DNA of 64,000 nucleotides from Anopheles merus (GCF_017562075.2 NC_054082.1:14887786-14951785), one strand, 5' to 3'; shown: positions 50,101-62,322, counted from the stretch's first letter. Numbers and translations: made by a program. The notes: a model not told the origin generated them from the sequence alone.

Positions 50101-53100
50101 GACTCCAGACGACTCCAGACGACTCCAGACGACTCCAGACGACTACAGACGACTCCAAACGACTCCAGATGACTCCAGACGACTCCAGACGACTCCAGAC
50201 GACTCCAGACGACTCCAGACGACTCCAGACGACTCCAGACGACTCCAGATGACTCCAGACAACTCCAGACGACTCCGGATGACTCCTGGCGTAACTAGTG
50301 GTTTCCATGTTAGAAACTAACGGTTTCCATTAATTTTTCTCTAAATATACAAAAAAAACATAGCCTTCAAGCATAAATGATCACATAAGTCCTTCTAAGC
50401 TAGCTTCCGGGCTGCCGTTGTCCAACTTGTGACGGTCATGGCATTGCTCTACACATTGGGGTTGATGATTAATGTTTCCACGCCCAAAACCAAGTACAAA
50501 AACCAAAGCAATCTGTAGTATGACGACATTTTCTTTTATTTATTCCTGCAACCTACGAGGAGTGTATGTGTGTGTGTGTGTTCTACTGTACACGCGGGGT
50601 CACCACCGTTATTCTAATGCAAAGTCGGTCAAAACGTCCCCTCCCAGTGGGCAAAACCAGGGACCGCGCAGACACGCAAATGCCATGCGAGAGAAGCCTT
50701 GGTTCCAGTGGAAAGGAACTCGAGCGAACCAAAGGTTAAGGACGTGGAAATGATGTTGTGTGTGGTGGCACACGTGTTGTCTGCGTTGAACGTCTGCAGC
50801 AAACCAGACGAGGGGAAGCAACATTTCGCCAAGCAGCAGTAGTGTAACCTTTAGCGCGTGTGATGTAGCGTGGAAAATTCCATTTTTAGAGTAAAAGTTG
50901 GTTTGTGGGGTAGTAGCACGTTTGTACGGGCACATCAACACACCGACCTGTAGCTGATTTGTGATATGATGGGACCTTCTAAGTGGTTCAACTCGGCACT
51001 ATATATAGTAAGAGTGTGTGTTTGTGTGTGTGTGTAAAGGTAGAACTAAATGAACTAATCTGAATGAATATTAATATCGTATTATGAATTTACCCAACCT
51101 AACCCTGGTGGAAGTACTTTATACCTCACAATACGGATGTCCCATACGGCATCATAATACACCCACCCCACCCCACTGGCATAAGCAAATCCCGGTTCTT
51201 TTCGATGTTGAAAAGCAATCGAAAACGAACACCAACAACTTACAAACTCTCCAAATCGGTTGACCGAATATTGATAAATGATTATTTCGACCTTTCTCTA
51301 TCCCTACCATCTCTCTCTCTCTTTATTGCAGACCAGAAACAACAAAATGTGGGGATTTTTGTGAACGCCCCAGTAATGCCCCGAGGTAAATATACGAAAA
51401 AAATAAACCCCAAATCCCCTATGCCATGTTGCTCGACATTTGATAGTGTGTAGTGATTGAAGGGTTCAATTACAAATGATAAAATTGAACCAATTTTAGG
51501 TTATCAAGCCGATGGAAATGTAAACGATCCTTCCATCCTTGCGATCGTATGTGTGCGTGTGGGTTAGTGTGTGTGTGCACGGACACTACTTCTCACAGTT
51601 TTTCAAAGGTGTGTACATCTAGAGGAAATGGGAAAAGGAAGGGGAGCTGCCACCAAACGAAGTCTGTTGATGGCTTTTTAAATCCCCCAGGGGGTGTGAA
51701 GTGCATGTGAGAATCGATTTACATTTGAGCCTAAGCTTCTTCTTGTCGCCTACTTTGTTGCTGCTGCTGCTGCCGGGGTTCGAACAAAACGAATCAACAA
51801 AAGCGCCACCTCTCTTCTTCTACCACGCAACGAACTCTCATCCAACTTGGGTGGAAAAACGCAGCAAGCCATCGTCTCTATAGCAACATCCGGAAAGCTG
51901 AACACACTACTGGCCCGCTGTATTGTGTTGGTGTGGCGCCACCAAGCGGTGACCACTGGCGAACGAAAACATTGTCCGTTGGCGTTCGTGTGTGACGAAA
52001 CGGGAACGGAGAATATAAGAGGGAGTTGGTTGTCCGGTACCGAGGGCCACCCCGCCGGTGTCAGTGGGGTGATGTTCCGTTACGGATCGATTCACCTTAC
52101 CAACCACCACCGTTGTTACCTCTTTCCTCGTCCTTGAGTGGGTCCGGAAAGAGGTGCATTCGCCCGCCAGGTGACTGAACACGCGCAACCTGATGGGAAA
52201 ACAAGTATTAGGCGGCCATGACCGCCGTACTACTCTGTGCGCGGTTGTGTAGTTGGCTAAGCGTACCACACATACGCCCAAACCCTGTGAATATGCCCAT
52301 CATGAATAAATGTGGTGTTGTGTAGGGAAGGATCATCCCTAAAACAATAGAAGATGTTTTATTTTTGCTATAAAACTCATTTCATTTGGTTTTGTCTGTT
52401 TGGCTGAATATAGAAGCATGTTATTTTCCTTTCACGTGCATTTGCATTTGCCCTCCACTGTTTTTTTTAATTTAATTATTATGTTGTGTGTTTGGAGGCA
52501 AGCGCCAAAAACAAACGTAGCTTAATAAAAGTAGAGAGGAGCACAGCACAAGCAAAGTAGGAGGGTATTTAGTTGTCGATCGTGCTGCCCAGAAGCTGAA
52601 AAAAGCTCGGTCTTTGCGAGAGTTGAACGTTGGTCGGACAATATTGTGCAGCAATGCACTTAACAACTACACAACTAGGTCGGATCTTGCTACGATCGGC
52701 GTTGAGCCAATAAGAACCAGGCTATAGGCATATTGCTCAAACAAAAAAGCACACAAATCGAAGGAGGCGTTTAAAACCCGCTTTTCAAATTGGTCGTTAA
52801 ATCACTTGAACAATCATAGAATGTTACCTACGATTTGAGGGTCAAACTCGTCACTGAGTCACAGCGAAAACGCGTTCGTTTACTAACTTTTTTTGTAGCC
52901 AAATGCATTAAAATGATGAAAATATGGCTTTATATCAGCACATATGGCACGAAATGCGTGTCATGCGAAAAGCTAGTAAAGCTTTTGTTTATTTAGCTTC
53001 AAGTTCTGTTTCATAAGCTGAAAATTTTTCCACACGCTGAAAGACGGATTGATTGTAATAGTAAAATGAAATCTGTTGCGCGTTTTCTTATTGAAGGTGC

Positions 53101-54069
53101 TTGTCCTTAGCGAATGCTAATTAGTGCACTTAAATCCCTGAAACACAAAGCAAATTGTTTCGATGCTCATCATCAATCACTGTCTCTTGCCCCACCCCTC
53201 GCGGTAACTAATTGAGAGGTGAACTTAAAGCAAACATGCAACACCCGTGATCGAGTGACGATCAAGTGCAGTGTGGTTCGGTATTGTCCACGACGCTGTA
53301 CGATTGCAACAGCCGTTCTGGGTTTAGGAAAGTGTCTCTCCCCCCACATCAGGTTCTCTCTCTCTCTGTATGGTGTGCTGCATTTTAGAGTGTATATGTG
53401 TGCATGATAAGGGTGGAAATATGGACCCTTATCGGTCTCCAACCCAAGCCGGTCCAAGCCAGTTACGGGTTTCACTCTGTGTGTGTGTGTGCAATATCAG
53501 CCTTTCAGTATCAAGAGTGTGTGTTTTTCCTTGTTTAAAAACCCACCACCAGCTCTGATTACCGCGTTGAGCGTGATTCCAATGATCGGAATGTAAGCGA
53601 TTGGTGGCGCAGTTTTGGGTCCTATATCCCCCCCTCCCCCCCGCTACCCTCGTTGTAGTAGTGTGTGATAATATTGTTTTCCATTTCACCTCAACTCCCC
53701 GGGCCAGTCAGCCTGATGCCATTTTTATCAGCTTTTGCCGGCTTGAAACTGTGCCGGCAGGCAGGCAGGGCCAAACAGCGACGACCTGCATATGATGATC
53801 CTCCTCTGCCAGTGTGTGTGTGTGTGTGTGTTGACATGTACAGGCCGCTCCTGTTATCAGTAGCACACTCTGTACGAATGTCTTCTTCAAGATCAAGCGC
53901 TGTCCGCGTGCTCCCTGTGAAAGGAAGAGGAGCTGTAAAATGCTGGGGCAGAGTTATCACAACCGTCCGCCCCCCCCCCCCCCCCCGGGGTGGTGCGATG
54001 ATGCAACGCGCCCTCGCACGCATCATCATGACCTGGGAATGACGGTGGGGAAGTGACCTCTCTCACTCC

Positions 54070-54101
<32 letters not shown>

Positions 54102-56364
54102 TTCACACAAAAACACTGATAAGAACGCAAGTGGAGCGGTTTGTGACTCGCAGCCCGATTTGATAAGAAGGCGGGCTGACGGGCGTACAACTCTCGGCCT
54201 GTGGAAATCAGTTTGTTGTGATTCTGACCAGTCCAGTCAGTCCGTGGGTGTGTGTGAGATGCTCCCCGATTTACTACACCGGAACTGTGCATGATGTGTC
54301 TTGCCCTTATCAACACTTGCACGAGAGCACAAATCAGCTGCTGGCTGGCTGGCTGGCTGGTTGAGTCGTGTTTTTTGTTGTTACAATTCCTTTTTTCCCA
54401 TTCTTTTGATAATCATGACACGCTGGTCACGATGTCTGTGAGTCCAATTGCTCGGTTTCGGTCGGTTTGGTGGGACAGGACATGGGTTTCTGTGTACGTT
54501 TGCTCGCAGCCTGTCCTTATCACGTAGCAGCAGGGAAGTAGGTTCCGTAGGCTGTGGAGGAAAGGCGGAGCGGATTGCTGGCCCGCTTGATAACGCAATG
54601 ACCTAACGTTAAGGGAAAGATTGCGAGCGCCTAGATCCTGGCGCACTCAAAACTTGTGCGCATCAAATGTCGCTTGTGAGCTTAGGATGACTGCAAAGGG
54701 CGCAAGAAGCGCAGAGAGGAAGCAAATATAGCAATATAAATAAGCACAATGAGCACACAAGCGAGAAACCCCTTCCAGGGGTTCTCAAACGAACCTAGTA
54801 AAAACGCAGAGTGTATGTGTGTTTGGCTGTACAGATTGAAACCGTTGGCCGTTCTCTCTCTCTCTCTATGTCTCTCTTTCAGTCTATCCGAACGTGATAC
54901 CGATCGCGCCCGCATCGATGGGCGGCGGTGGCGGCGGCGGAGGGGTTGGCAGTGGCGGCGGTGGCGGCGATGGCACACCACCGGCCCCGTCCGTCGCGCC
55001 GTTGCAAAGCCCGATGGCGAACCTAATGTCGATCACCGAAACCCTACCGCCCGGCAGCCCCCGGAATGGGCCAAGCCCGCCGGGTCCGCCGCCACCGCGG
55101 ACAGCTTCCCGTGGCTCACAGCACTCGCCGAACAGTTCCGGTAGGTTTTGTTTGTTTGTTTTTTTGTTTGTTTTTAAGTTGTGTTTTTGTTGTTGTTGGT
55201 GTTGTTGTTGCTGTTTTCTCGGTTATTTCTTTGCTCTCATCCTAATGCTCCTTTCTTCTTCCGGTTCCGGGTTGCGGCTTATGTCTGTTAGCTCTGTTAG
55301 TTGTTTGTGCGTTCTTGGGCGGTCAATCCAGTTCGTTGCAGTTTGTAGCATGTGCACATTTCCATCCCCCCTTGCAATCTAATGATGAATGAAGAGAATT
55401 TGGTAGAACTTCATTCAGTAGAACGGAATTATGCATAGAAGCAGTAGAGTTAATTGGGCTAGTGTTTTCTTCCTGCACAACCACACACACACACACACAC
55501 GCACACCTTTACCTTCGTAGGCACCTTTTTATCTGTCCTATATACTTTGTAGTCACTTCCTGTTCCTTTAGTCGAATGTTGGAAGAGTGAAAATATTAAA
55601 ATGTTCCTTATTTTCTCTCTCTCTCTCTCTCTCTCTCTCCCTCCGTAGGCTCCTCCAGTGGACGAAGATCTTCCGGCTCTAGGCACGTGTCCAGCACGAC
55701 CGTTACCTCGTCGGAAGCGCAGCAACCGAACTCGTCCCTGCCGGGCAGCGGCGGATCGACGACACCGAACGGGGGCAGCGCGGGCGGCCCGAACGGAGGC
55801 AACGCGGGCACCCCGCCCGTACCGATGGGTCCGCTCGGCCCCGGTCAGCAAATGTCCCAGCAAGTACCTCCACCACCGCCCCAGTCACAGTCGCAATCGC
55901 AACCGGGCGGACCGCCGGACGGTGTCCCTCCCGGTCTCGGTGGCAGTGCCGGTCCCGGCCCGAACCCGGCCGGTCCGAATGCAAGCCCCGCACCGCCCGG
56001 TAGCGCCGGACCACCCGGCAGCGGCAACGGTGGACCACCGGGCAGTGGTGGGGCGGGTGGGCCGCCCGGTAGTGGAGGCCCCGGTGGGCTTCCGCCGCCG
56101 CCGCCCGGTTCGGGTGCGAGCAACGCACCACCGGGCACGGGTGGACCGCCGCCGGCACCGGCCCCGAACCCGACGCTCAAGTGCACTCTGTGCCAGGAGC
56201 GGCTCGAGGATACGCACTTCGTGCAGTGTCCGTCGGTTGGACACCACAAGTTCTGCTTCCCCTGCAGCCGGGAGAGCATCAAGCGACAGGTAAAGGGAGA
56301 ATATGAGAGGAAGGACGATCTGTTTGTGAAATGTGTACTAAAATGTGTTTTCTTTCTTCTGCTC

Positions 56365-56395
<31 letters not shown>

Positions 56396-56543
56396 CCAAC
56401 AGGGCTCCGGTGCGGAAGTGTACTGTCCGAGTGGGGAAAAGTGTCCGCTCGCCAACTCGACGATACCGTGGGCGTTCATGCAGGGCGAAATTGCGACCAT
56501 TTTGGGCGAAGAGCTGAAGGTAAAGAAGGAGCGCGAAACGTAG
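38287..56543 (+). CDS. IRF2BP-family transcriptional co-regulator
   Basis: Four coding exons: 38287-38998, 54883-55140, 55649-56289 and 56403-56543 (TAG). Introns are 15,884, 508 and 113 bp; donors are G/GTAAGT, G/GTAGGT and CAG/GTAAAG, and acceptors are pyrimidine-rich or CA-rich. Phases agree throughout and give 583 residues, close to the human paralogues at about 585. The N terminus (residues 8-57, CYLCDLPRMPWAMIHDFSEA then CRGCVNYEGADRIEL) is the IRF2BP zinc finger. The middle is Gly/Pro/Ser-rich and disordered. Residues 501-575 carry the C-terminal RING-type module: KCTLCQERLEDTHFVQCPSV, KFCFPCSRESIKRQ, YCPSGEKCPL, PWAFMQGEIATIL. Relatives are nuclear co-repressors/co-regulators that bind IRF2 and other factors, and the RING can act in ubiquitin transfer; those roles are inferred here. 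The frame stays open beyond the TAG. Confidence 0.95.
41743..42337. mobile_element. hAT-like ended foldback element (decamer family, copy C)
   Basis: Ends are inverted: TAGTGATGGGAGAA at 41743-41756 and, inverted from 42337, TAGTGGTGGGAGCA (12 of 14 match). Flanks GAAACCAC (41735-41742) and GAAACCTG (42338-42345) agree at six of eight positions, consistent with a decayed 8-bp target duplication. TAGTG-type ends and 8-bp duplications are features of hAT elements. The inside is a different repeat from copies A, B and D, built on GGAATCGG/TCCGGAATC in the left half and CCGATTCC in the right half, so the element folds back on itself. No transposase is present. Confidence 0.75.
49630..50297. repeat. 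Decamer-repeat element, copy D, with a 55-unit array
   Basis: The left end reads TAGTGATGGGAAAAGTTGGC and shares its next block with the inverted right end of copy B. From 49741 to 50290 the unit GACTCCGGAC and variants repeat 55 times at exactly 10 bp with no insertion or deletion. An inner block is almost uniform GACTCCGGAC (about 49921-50080) and the next almost uniform GACTCCAGAC (about 50081-50270). The right end is near 50297 (GTAACTA) and is poorly conserved; no target duplication is visible. The frames through it are open on both strands because the unit has no stop in any register. Confidence 0.9.
53406..54594. promoter_or_regulatory. Dense GATA-motif cluster in IRF2BP-like intron 1
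   Basis: GATAA or TTATC occurs at 53406, 53429, 53725, 53854, 54118, 54162, 54307, 54409, 54517 and 54589: ten in 1.19 kb against about two to three expected for a 5-mer on both strands. Several are full GATAAG. The cluster lies 0.3-1.5 kb upstream of coding exon 2, a position suited to an intronic enhancer. The evidence is motif density only. Confidence 0.4.
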
Positions 56544-57152
56544 AGAAGTCGGTACACCGTTGCCAACAGTGTCGCTGTTCCGGCGTGCACGGGAAGATAC
56601 ACCACAAACACCAACGCCACCACGACCACCAGCACAAATGGTGGTGGCAGCAGGAGCAGCAGCAGCGGCAGCAGCGGCGGCGGCGGCGGTTCCATGTCTG
56701 TGGAAGGTGAACCGGTGCCATCGGTTGCGGTGGGCCCGGCTGGCCGCTATCACCCATCGGTCGACGATGCGTACGATGACGACGACGACGAGGATGAGGA
56801 CGATGAGGATGCGGTGCATATTTGCGAGGACGATGATGCAGCGGATGTGCGAAGCATCGTGCGCGAAGATAGGGAATCACCGGGCGAAGAGTCGAACCTT
56901 GCTTACCAGCGTCCGATAGCCGGACGCGGTTACTCTGGTGGCGGAAGAGCCGATAACGACCATCCGGCGGTACGATCACACCCGATCGAAACCGCTCAGC
57001 AGCGGCAGCAGCAATCATGGGACACGGATTTCTATCAACAATCGCCGCAACCACAGCCGCCCTCGATTCCTCAGCAACGCTACGATCGTCAGCTCCGATC
57101 GCATCGACATCTGCGCCATCAACACCATCACCAGCAGCAGCATCATCGTTGA
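56544..57152 (+). other. Open in-frame extension after the IRF2BP-like stop (readthrough candidate)
   Basis: The frame of the last exon continues without interruption for 202 codons after the TAG at 56541-56543, to TGA at 57150-57152. The encoded segment is Thr/Asn-rich, then Ser/Gly-rich, then MSVEGEPVPSVAVGP, a strongly acidic run (DDDDDEDEDDEDAVHICEDD), a mixed segment (VRSIVREDRESPGEESNL), and a Gln/His-rich tail. Acidic residues use a mixture of GAT, GAC and GAG. No splice that keeps the frame and removes the TAG is apparent: GTAAAG at 56520 is a donor-like site, but nearby acceptors put the join out of frame. Readthrough would give 786 residues. Alternatives are a separate start at 56694 or chance. 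Confidence 0.55.
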
Positions 57153-59296
57153 AACCGTGCTGTGCGTTCCTTCACTTGTGATGTGTGTGTGTGCCCCGGC
57201 CGGCTGATGATGATGACTTCACCCGGGCACCAAGGCCTACAGTGCTAAATTATGTTGGACAACGGAATGTGTGCAAACAAGGCAAACGAGACAAGCGCGG
57301 TGGTGAATGTGGCACGGAAGCGTATTTGCTCGCTTGGTTTTATAAAAACCAAACGAACACCTTCCGCACACACACAAACACGCGCGCAACACGCTGTGTT
57401 GGAGATTGTAGATAGAGTGGTTTGGAGAAGGATGTACGCTCCCCAGCGCTGGCGGAGCAGAAATCTGTTTGGTAGTTTTTAATGGAACTCGTTTTTAAAT
57501 TGTTCTGTGGGCGTACGCGCACTCACACAAAAAAAAACAACAGAATACAACCCCAAGGAGAGGAGAACGTTGGTGAGGAGGGGATACGTAGGATCCGGGA
57601 ATGGATGATCGAAATTTGTACATAGATTTTTGAACATTTGGAACTACACGCACATCAAGTGTGTGTGTGTGTTTGTGTATAGTATCCGATCGACTGATCG
57701 ATTGATCGATCCGTCTCGATGAAGTTAGTAGGGATTATAAGGATGCTCCGTTTCACAACTGCGTTTGGATAGCAATTAACACAGTTACAATCAACCGGAA
57801 TAGAGAGAGCACGTTTCTTTCCGCTCAACAACAACAGCACCAACAATAGCACCAACAACGCGCCATAAACCACCGACACACACACACAACAAGCATTCAA
57901 AAATCCATGTTTTTGTGGTAATTTTTGGTTTTGCTGTGCGTGTGTTGGTGTGTTGGGTGTAGTGGTGATGATGGATCGTTGGTTTTGTCTTCGTTCCTGC
58001 AAGAGTACAACGGGGGTAATGGTTTTTCTTGTTTTAAGATAGAGCAAACACACGACCGAAGGCGTTCTTCGTGCTCGTGTGTCAGTAAAGCTTACACAAC
58101 AGCAGTAGCTTGTGTTTTGTGCAACACGTGTAAACACAAGCGGCACTTTAAACAGCTACCCTCTCTTCCTGCTGTGTGTGTGTGTGTAATAATATTATAA
58201 TAACACACCACACCCTGTACAATTGTTGAAGTTTACACACCTTTTCGTTTTTTAAACTGTTATATGGGCCTTTCTTTCTTGTGTGTGTGTCTGTGTCGCA
58301 CAAAGTCTTGTAGAATTGGTGGCATTCAAAAGCTAAAACTACTTCTTCCTGGGTTTGAAAACACAACATACAGCAAGAAGCTGCATTGTACCGGGATCAA
58401 AAGCTATTCATTTGCTTCTTCTCTTTGGATGTTGCAGAGGCGTTTTGAATCGATGTAAAGTTTGTGCAAGTGTGTAAATGTAAAGCCGCTACACCACCAA
58501 CTTACTTTCGTTTCGAAGCGTTTCGTCATGAGCTGCTTCGCTAATGCCATAATGAAAGGAATGCCACACAATGATTGGAAAATGGAGAGAGTGAGAGAGC
58601 AAAAACCTTATCCAGAACTAGGAATCGCTTCAGCCCGCGGAGAAGAAAGGGTTACGCTATGCGACATGGAAGCAGAGCAGAGGATTGGATACACAGAAGC
58701 TATAACTCGATTTTTGAGAGTTTACTATAAGTTTGAGCATGCTTTAGAGTTGCAATTTTATACACATACGCATAAGTACACACGGATGCATTCGTACGGC
58801 AAACTTTTGTACAATGTAAGGAGCAGAAAACGAGGAGGAACGTTTAATTAAGCCGCAGTTGTGGGGGGGGGGGAATTTTTAATTTTATTACTATGTACGT
58901 ATTTATAACCGTAGTTTGTGACGAATGAACGTTTATTTAATGTTTTGATTTCGCGATGAAAGAGTAGGAGTAACACAAATACACAGTTTCTTCCGTTTTT
59001 TTTTTAGATTTTAAAATCCCGTTTTGTGGTGTCCTCCGTTTGTTTGTTGTTTTTTTGTACATATATGCGCTAAGGTAAAAAACACAAAGGGGTAGCAGAA
59101 GAAAGATATAGTACAGTAGCTTGAGGATAAGAATATTTCTTTGTAAAACATTGTAATGTACTGTTTCTTTACCTTTTTTTTTCTTCTTTTAAACAAACAG
59201 TTTAGTTTCCGATTATATTCTGCGAAAAAGAATTCTAATTGCATTGTACACAAACACACGTGCGCCAGCAGAAATGGGCGGAAGAAGGAGAAAGTA

Positions 59297-59306
59297 AATA
59301 AATAAA
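59297..59306 (+). terminator. Proximal poly(A) signal candidate
   Basis: Two overlapping AATAAA hexamers (59297-59302, 59301-59306) are followed by an A tract, and a GT-rich stretch lies near 59435-59455, further away than usual. Confidence 0.35.
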
Positions 59307-61605
59307 AAAAAAAAACAGGAACGCAGAAAGCACTTTAAGAGCAAGGAGAGAGGGAGCGAGAGAAGATGCGAGAGAATAATGGAATACAATTTTGCAAATA
59401 CAGTGAAAAATAATACAGTTTTACTTCTGGAATGATTTTGTTTGTGTTTATTAGTTCGTTTTTCCGCGGTTTTTTCGTATTTTCTTTGTTACTCTCCCCC
59501 GTTTTTCCAGTTGTGTTCCGTTTGTGTTGTACGTTTTCGGTTTTTGAATGATTTGATCCCTAACGGTGAGTATGTTAGTATTAATATATTTTTTTTTTGT
59601 TTAATATGATTTGTGTTTGCGTTAGTCGTGTTATGTGTTTATTGTTTTCGGTTTAGTAAAGTTACCTGTCGCTGCACAGAAGAAGAAGAGGTGAAGTGGG
59701 TTGTTCGGTGGATCTGATCCTACGCCTACTAGGACAGCGCCAAACTCAACCACACACACGCACAGAGAGAAGAACCGTACCTTTGAACGATATGTAGAAT
59801 ATCCTGACTATAGCAATCGAGTAACCCTTTTCTCGAGAGAGGGGGCATTCTAATGCAGCGCAAACGCAAACTGCAATTACTATGCAATGATGCAAGAGCA
59901 TCAAAAGAGAAAGAGAGAGAGAGAGAGAGAGGCGAAGTAAATGAATGCTCCGAAGTGAAGTAGAACAGACAAAAAACAAAAAACAAAAAACAATCATATA
60001 TACTAACGAATCATAAGCGAAAACAAACAAACCAACCCATTATCGTCCCATTTGGAAACTATTGTATTGTACTGTAGTAGTGAATTTAGTAGTGTTGCTC
60101 GGCTGCTGTATAAAGGCAGCAGCCTCCCTTTTTAGCAAGCCGCATTAGCATGTAGAGTGTCCTCGATCACTATCGGCAACAGTATAATAGCAGTTAAAGT
60201 AGTGTAAAAAGAGATGGGATAGAATTACTACCATCCCCCCACCCGGAATTTTGCACTTACATAGCCGAGATAAAATAGTAGTATAAAAACACGTTTGAGT
60301 TACTGCGACGCGGAGGATCGGACGATCGGTTGGATGGATTTAAGTTGTACCAGTCCGCCTGTAGGGAAGGAGGTACTACACTACAATAGCGTCGTGTGCT
60401 GCACTTTTAGATAGATTTATTGATCGTGACCGTAGTTGGTGAACCGTGGGGACGCATTCCGGGGCTATCAGGCCCGATCTCAGTTTAGTCGGAGAAAGAT
60501 CATCATCATTACCGATCGCGCCACGTAAAAATACACAAGCGATAGTGTGGCGCTTCATTAGCATTAGAACTACAACTACTACTTGCTACCATAGTTTGAA
60601 TTGTTTGTTGTGAACCGTTTGTTTGCACAGCCCACAAACGTGCGCGCGATCTTCTTGGCCATTTTGTGTAACAAATGATCGAGCTAGGTTGCAACGGTTA
60701 AAAACGGTTTTCTTTCCCAGGCCTTATTACCAACTATTCTGAAATACCAGCAAGCACTATTATCATTGACCATTCTACCTTCTAGCATACCTTTACTGCA
60801 TATTATTACCATTATTAGAGCGTTTCGAATTACTTGCTATATTGCTATTGCAGGACTGCACATCCTGCGCCGGGGGTGAGAGGAGAATGTTGTCTAAAGT
60901 TTTACCCTAAAACCACACAACAGTTAGAGGTGATTAATTTTTCCCCGCTGTTCCACTAGGTTGTTTCGTGCTTGGGAGAGTTTCCCCTACAGTAGTTGTG
61001 TGTTTGTGTGTGTTTGTGTGGTGTGACAAGTTTTTCTTTCCCCAGAATAGGAATTGTTTGTGCGTTTCGTTAGCAGCATTGACCGAACGTTTGGTTGAGA
61101 TTTGAAGGGGGCGAAGGCATTGGCCACCGTTTGGTAAAACCACGCATCCATGCCACGCGTTTCGGTCTGCGTATTGTTAGGTTTTTGCAAAGCAAATTTA
61201 AGAAAATAGTAGCAATGAGCGATAGTGTGAGGGAGAGAGAGAGAGACAGAGGGAGGAAGTTAACAGAGTTAAGCATTACTACATAACCATAAACAGAAAG
61301 CATTATAGGGCCACTACCACCAAACGGATAGGAGCCACCTCGAGAGAGGGGTGGGGAGGTGGGGGCACCGATCACCTTCTTGTTTCGTTAGGAGAACAGT
61401 CCCTTGTTATACCCGATCAGCCCTGTTTCACCCTTGTGCGAGGACGAACTCTCTTTAGCAAAGCGTCCATCGACCACCCAGTTAGCCCACGTGGAGAAGA
61501 GACGCGTACATCAACAACAACCAACAACCAAAACAACAACAACAACACAGTTGCAGGAAGAACAGTTGTTTCGTTTCGTTCTTTACACCCAATTTGTACA
61601 TTTAA

Positions 61606-61887
61606 TTAAGCAAAACTGACACAGGCGACGACACGGACACGCAGCTGGCCCTCACGCCTGGAACGCTCGAACGGTGCACGATCGTCGCCTTGTGTGTAAC
61701 GGAAGCGACGGATAATTCCGGGGCTTCCGGGTGCACCTGAGGATCCGAGGATCCTCCACCGAATCGAAGCCAGATCGAAGGCGGCCACTGGCACCGTGTT
61801 CGTCGCCTTTGCGTCACCATTGGAACACAACACTCGCCATACGTGTACATACTTGTAAAGCAAACGGGGTCGTCGTCCCAAGATCAC
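61606..61887 (-). CDS. Uncertain small ORF in a GC-richer island
   Basis: A 93-codon minus-strand ORF (ATG at 61887, TAA at 61608-61606) occupies a GC-richer island in AT-rich DNA. The product is basic and contains RFRYTQGDDRAPFERSRREG. A plus-strand frame in the same island (ending at a TGA at 61738-61740 and containing DTQLALTPGTLERCTIVALC) is also coding-like, with an acceptor-like ACACAG at 61619-61624 before it. I recognise neither. It may be a small gene, an exon of either strand, or an old repeat. Confidence 0.22.
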   Translation of the reverse strand: MILGRRPRLLYKYVHVWRVLCSNGDAKATNTVPVAAFDLASIRWRILGSSGAPGSPGIIRRFRYTQGDDRAPFERSRREGQLRVRVVACVSFA

Positions 61888-62322
61888 CTTGTAGCAGGAG
61901 ACATTTCAAGGATGATTTTTAGAAAAGAGAAAGAGAAAGAGAGAACCCCTTTTTGCACAATTTAAAAAGCCTGCATAAAGTGTGTGTGTGTGTGCGCGTT
62001 GAACTTTGACAATGATAAAATACCTGATTGAAATACTGAGAGGAACTGTAGCATGTACCATCTCGCTCGATCGCTCGATCGCTCCATTCACAGCTCCCTT
62101 GGTAGTGTTGCAAATGCAGTGCAGTAGAAGACAGAAGCGCTTCAACGTTTCAACATCCCAAACTGGCATATTAGTCAGCTTGTAAAACGCTGTAGGAGGG
62201 AGGATCTTACACGAAGAAGTCATTAGAAATCTAAATTAACACACATGGAGCGCGAGTCTGGCGAACATGCTCTCTTTTTTGTAAATAGTGAACCATTATA
62301 TTGAAACGAATGAGAAACAAAT

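Larger units (their letters stand above)
38999..54882 (+). other. First intron of the IRF2BP-like gene
   Basis: This 15.9-kb intron begins GTAAGT and ends CTCTCTTTCAG. It contains no supported exon. It holds two decamer-family elements (41743-42337, 49630-50297), many CA, GA and poly-C tracts (for example 20 C at 47835-47854 and 17 C at 53970-53986), (GAC)n near 44151-44180 and (CAGT)n near 44067-44090. A GATA-motif cluster lies near its 3' end. Confidence 0.8.

Noticed and set aside
49749..50308. Long ORFs on both strands encoding repeated TTPDDSGRLR- or ESSGVVRSRP-like peptides
   Set aside because: They are forced by the 10-bp tandem unit, which lacks stop codons in every register on both strands.
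56520..56569. Alternative splice in the last exon that would remove the TAG
   Set aside because: The donor-like GTAAAG exists, but the nearest acceptors give a 50-nt or out-of-frame join. The only in-frame NAG nearby would need a 24-nt intron.
58462..58851. 129-codon ORF in the 3'UTR region
   Set aside because: AT-rich codons unlike the local genes, and no recognisable content.
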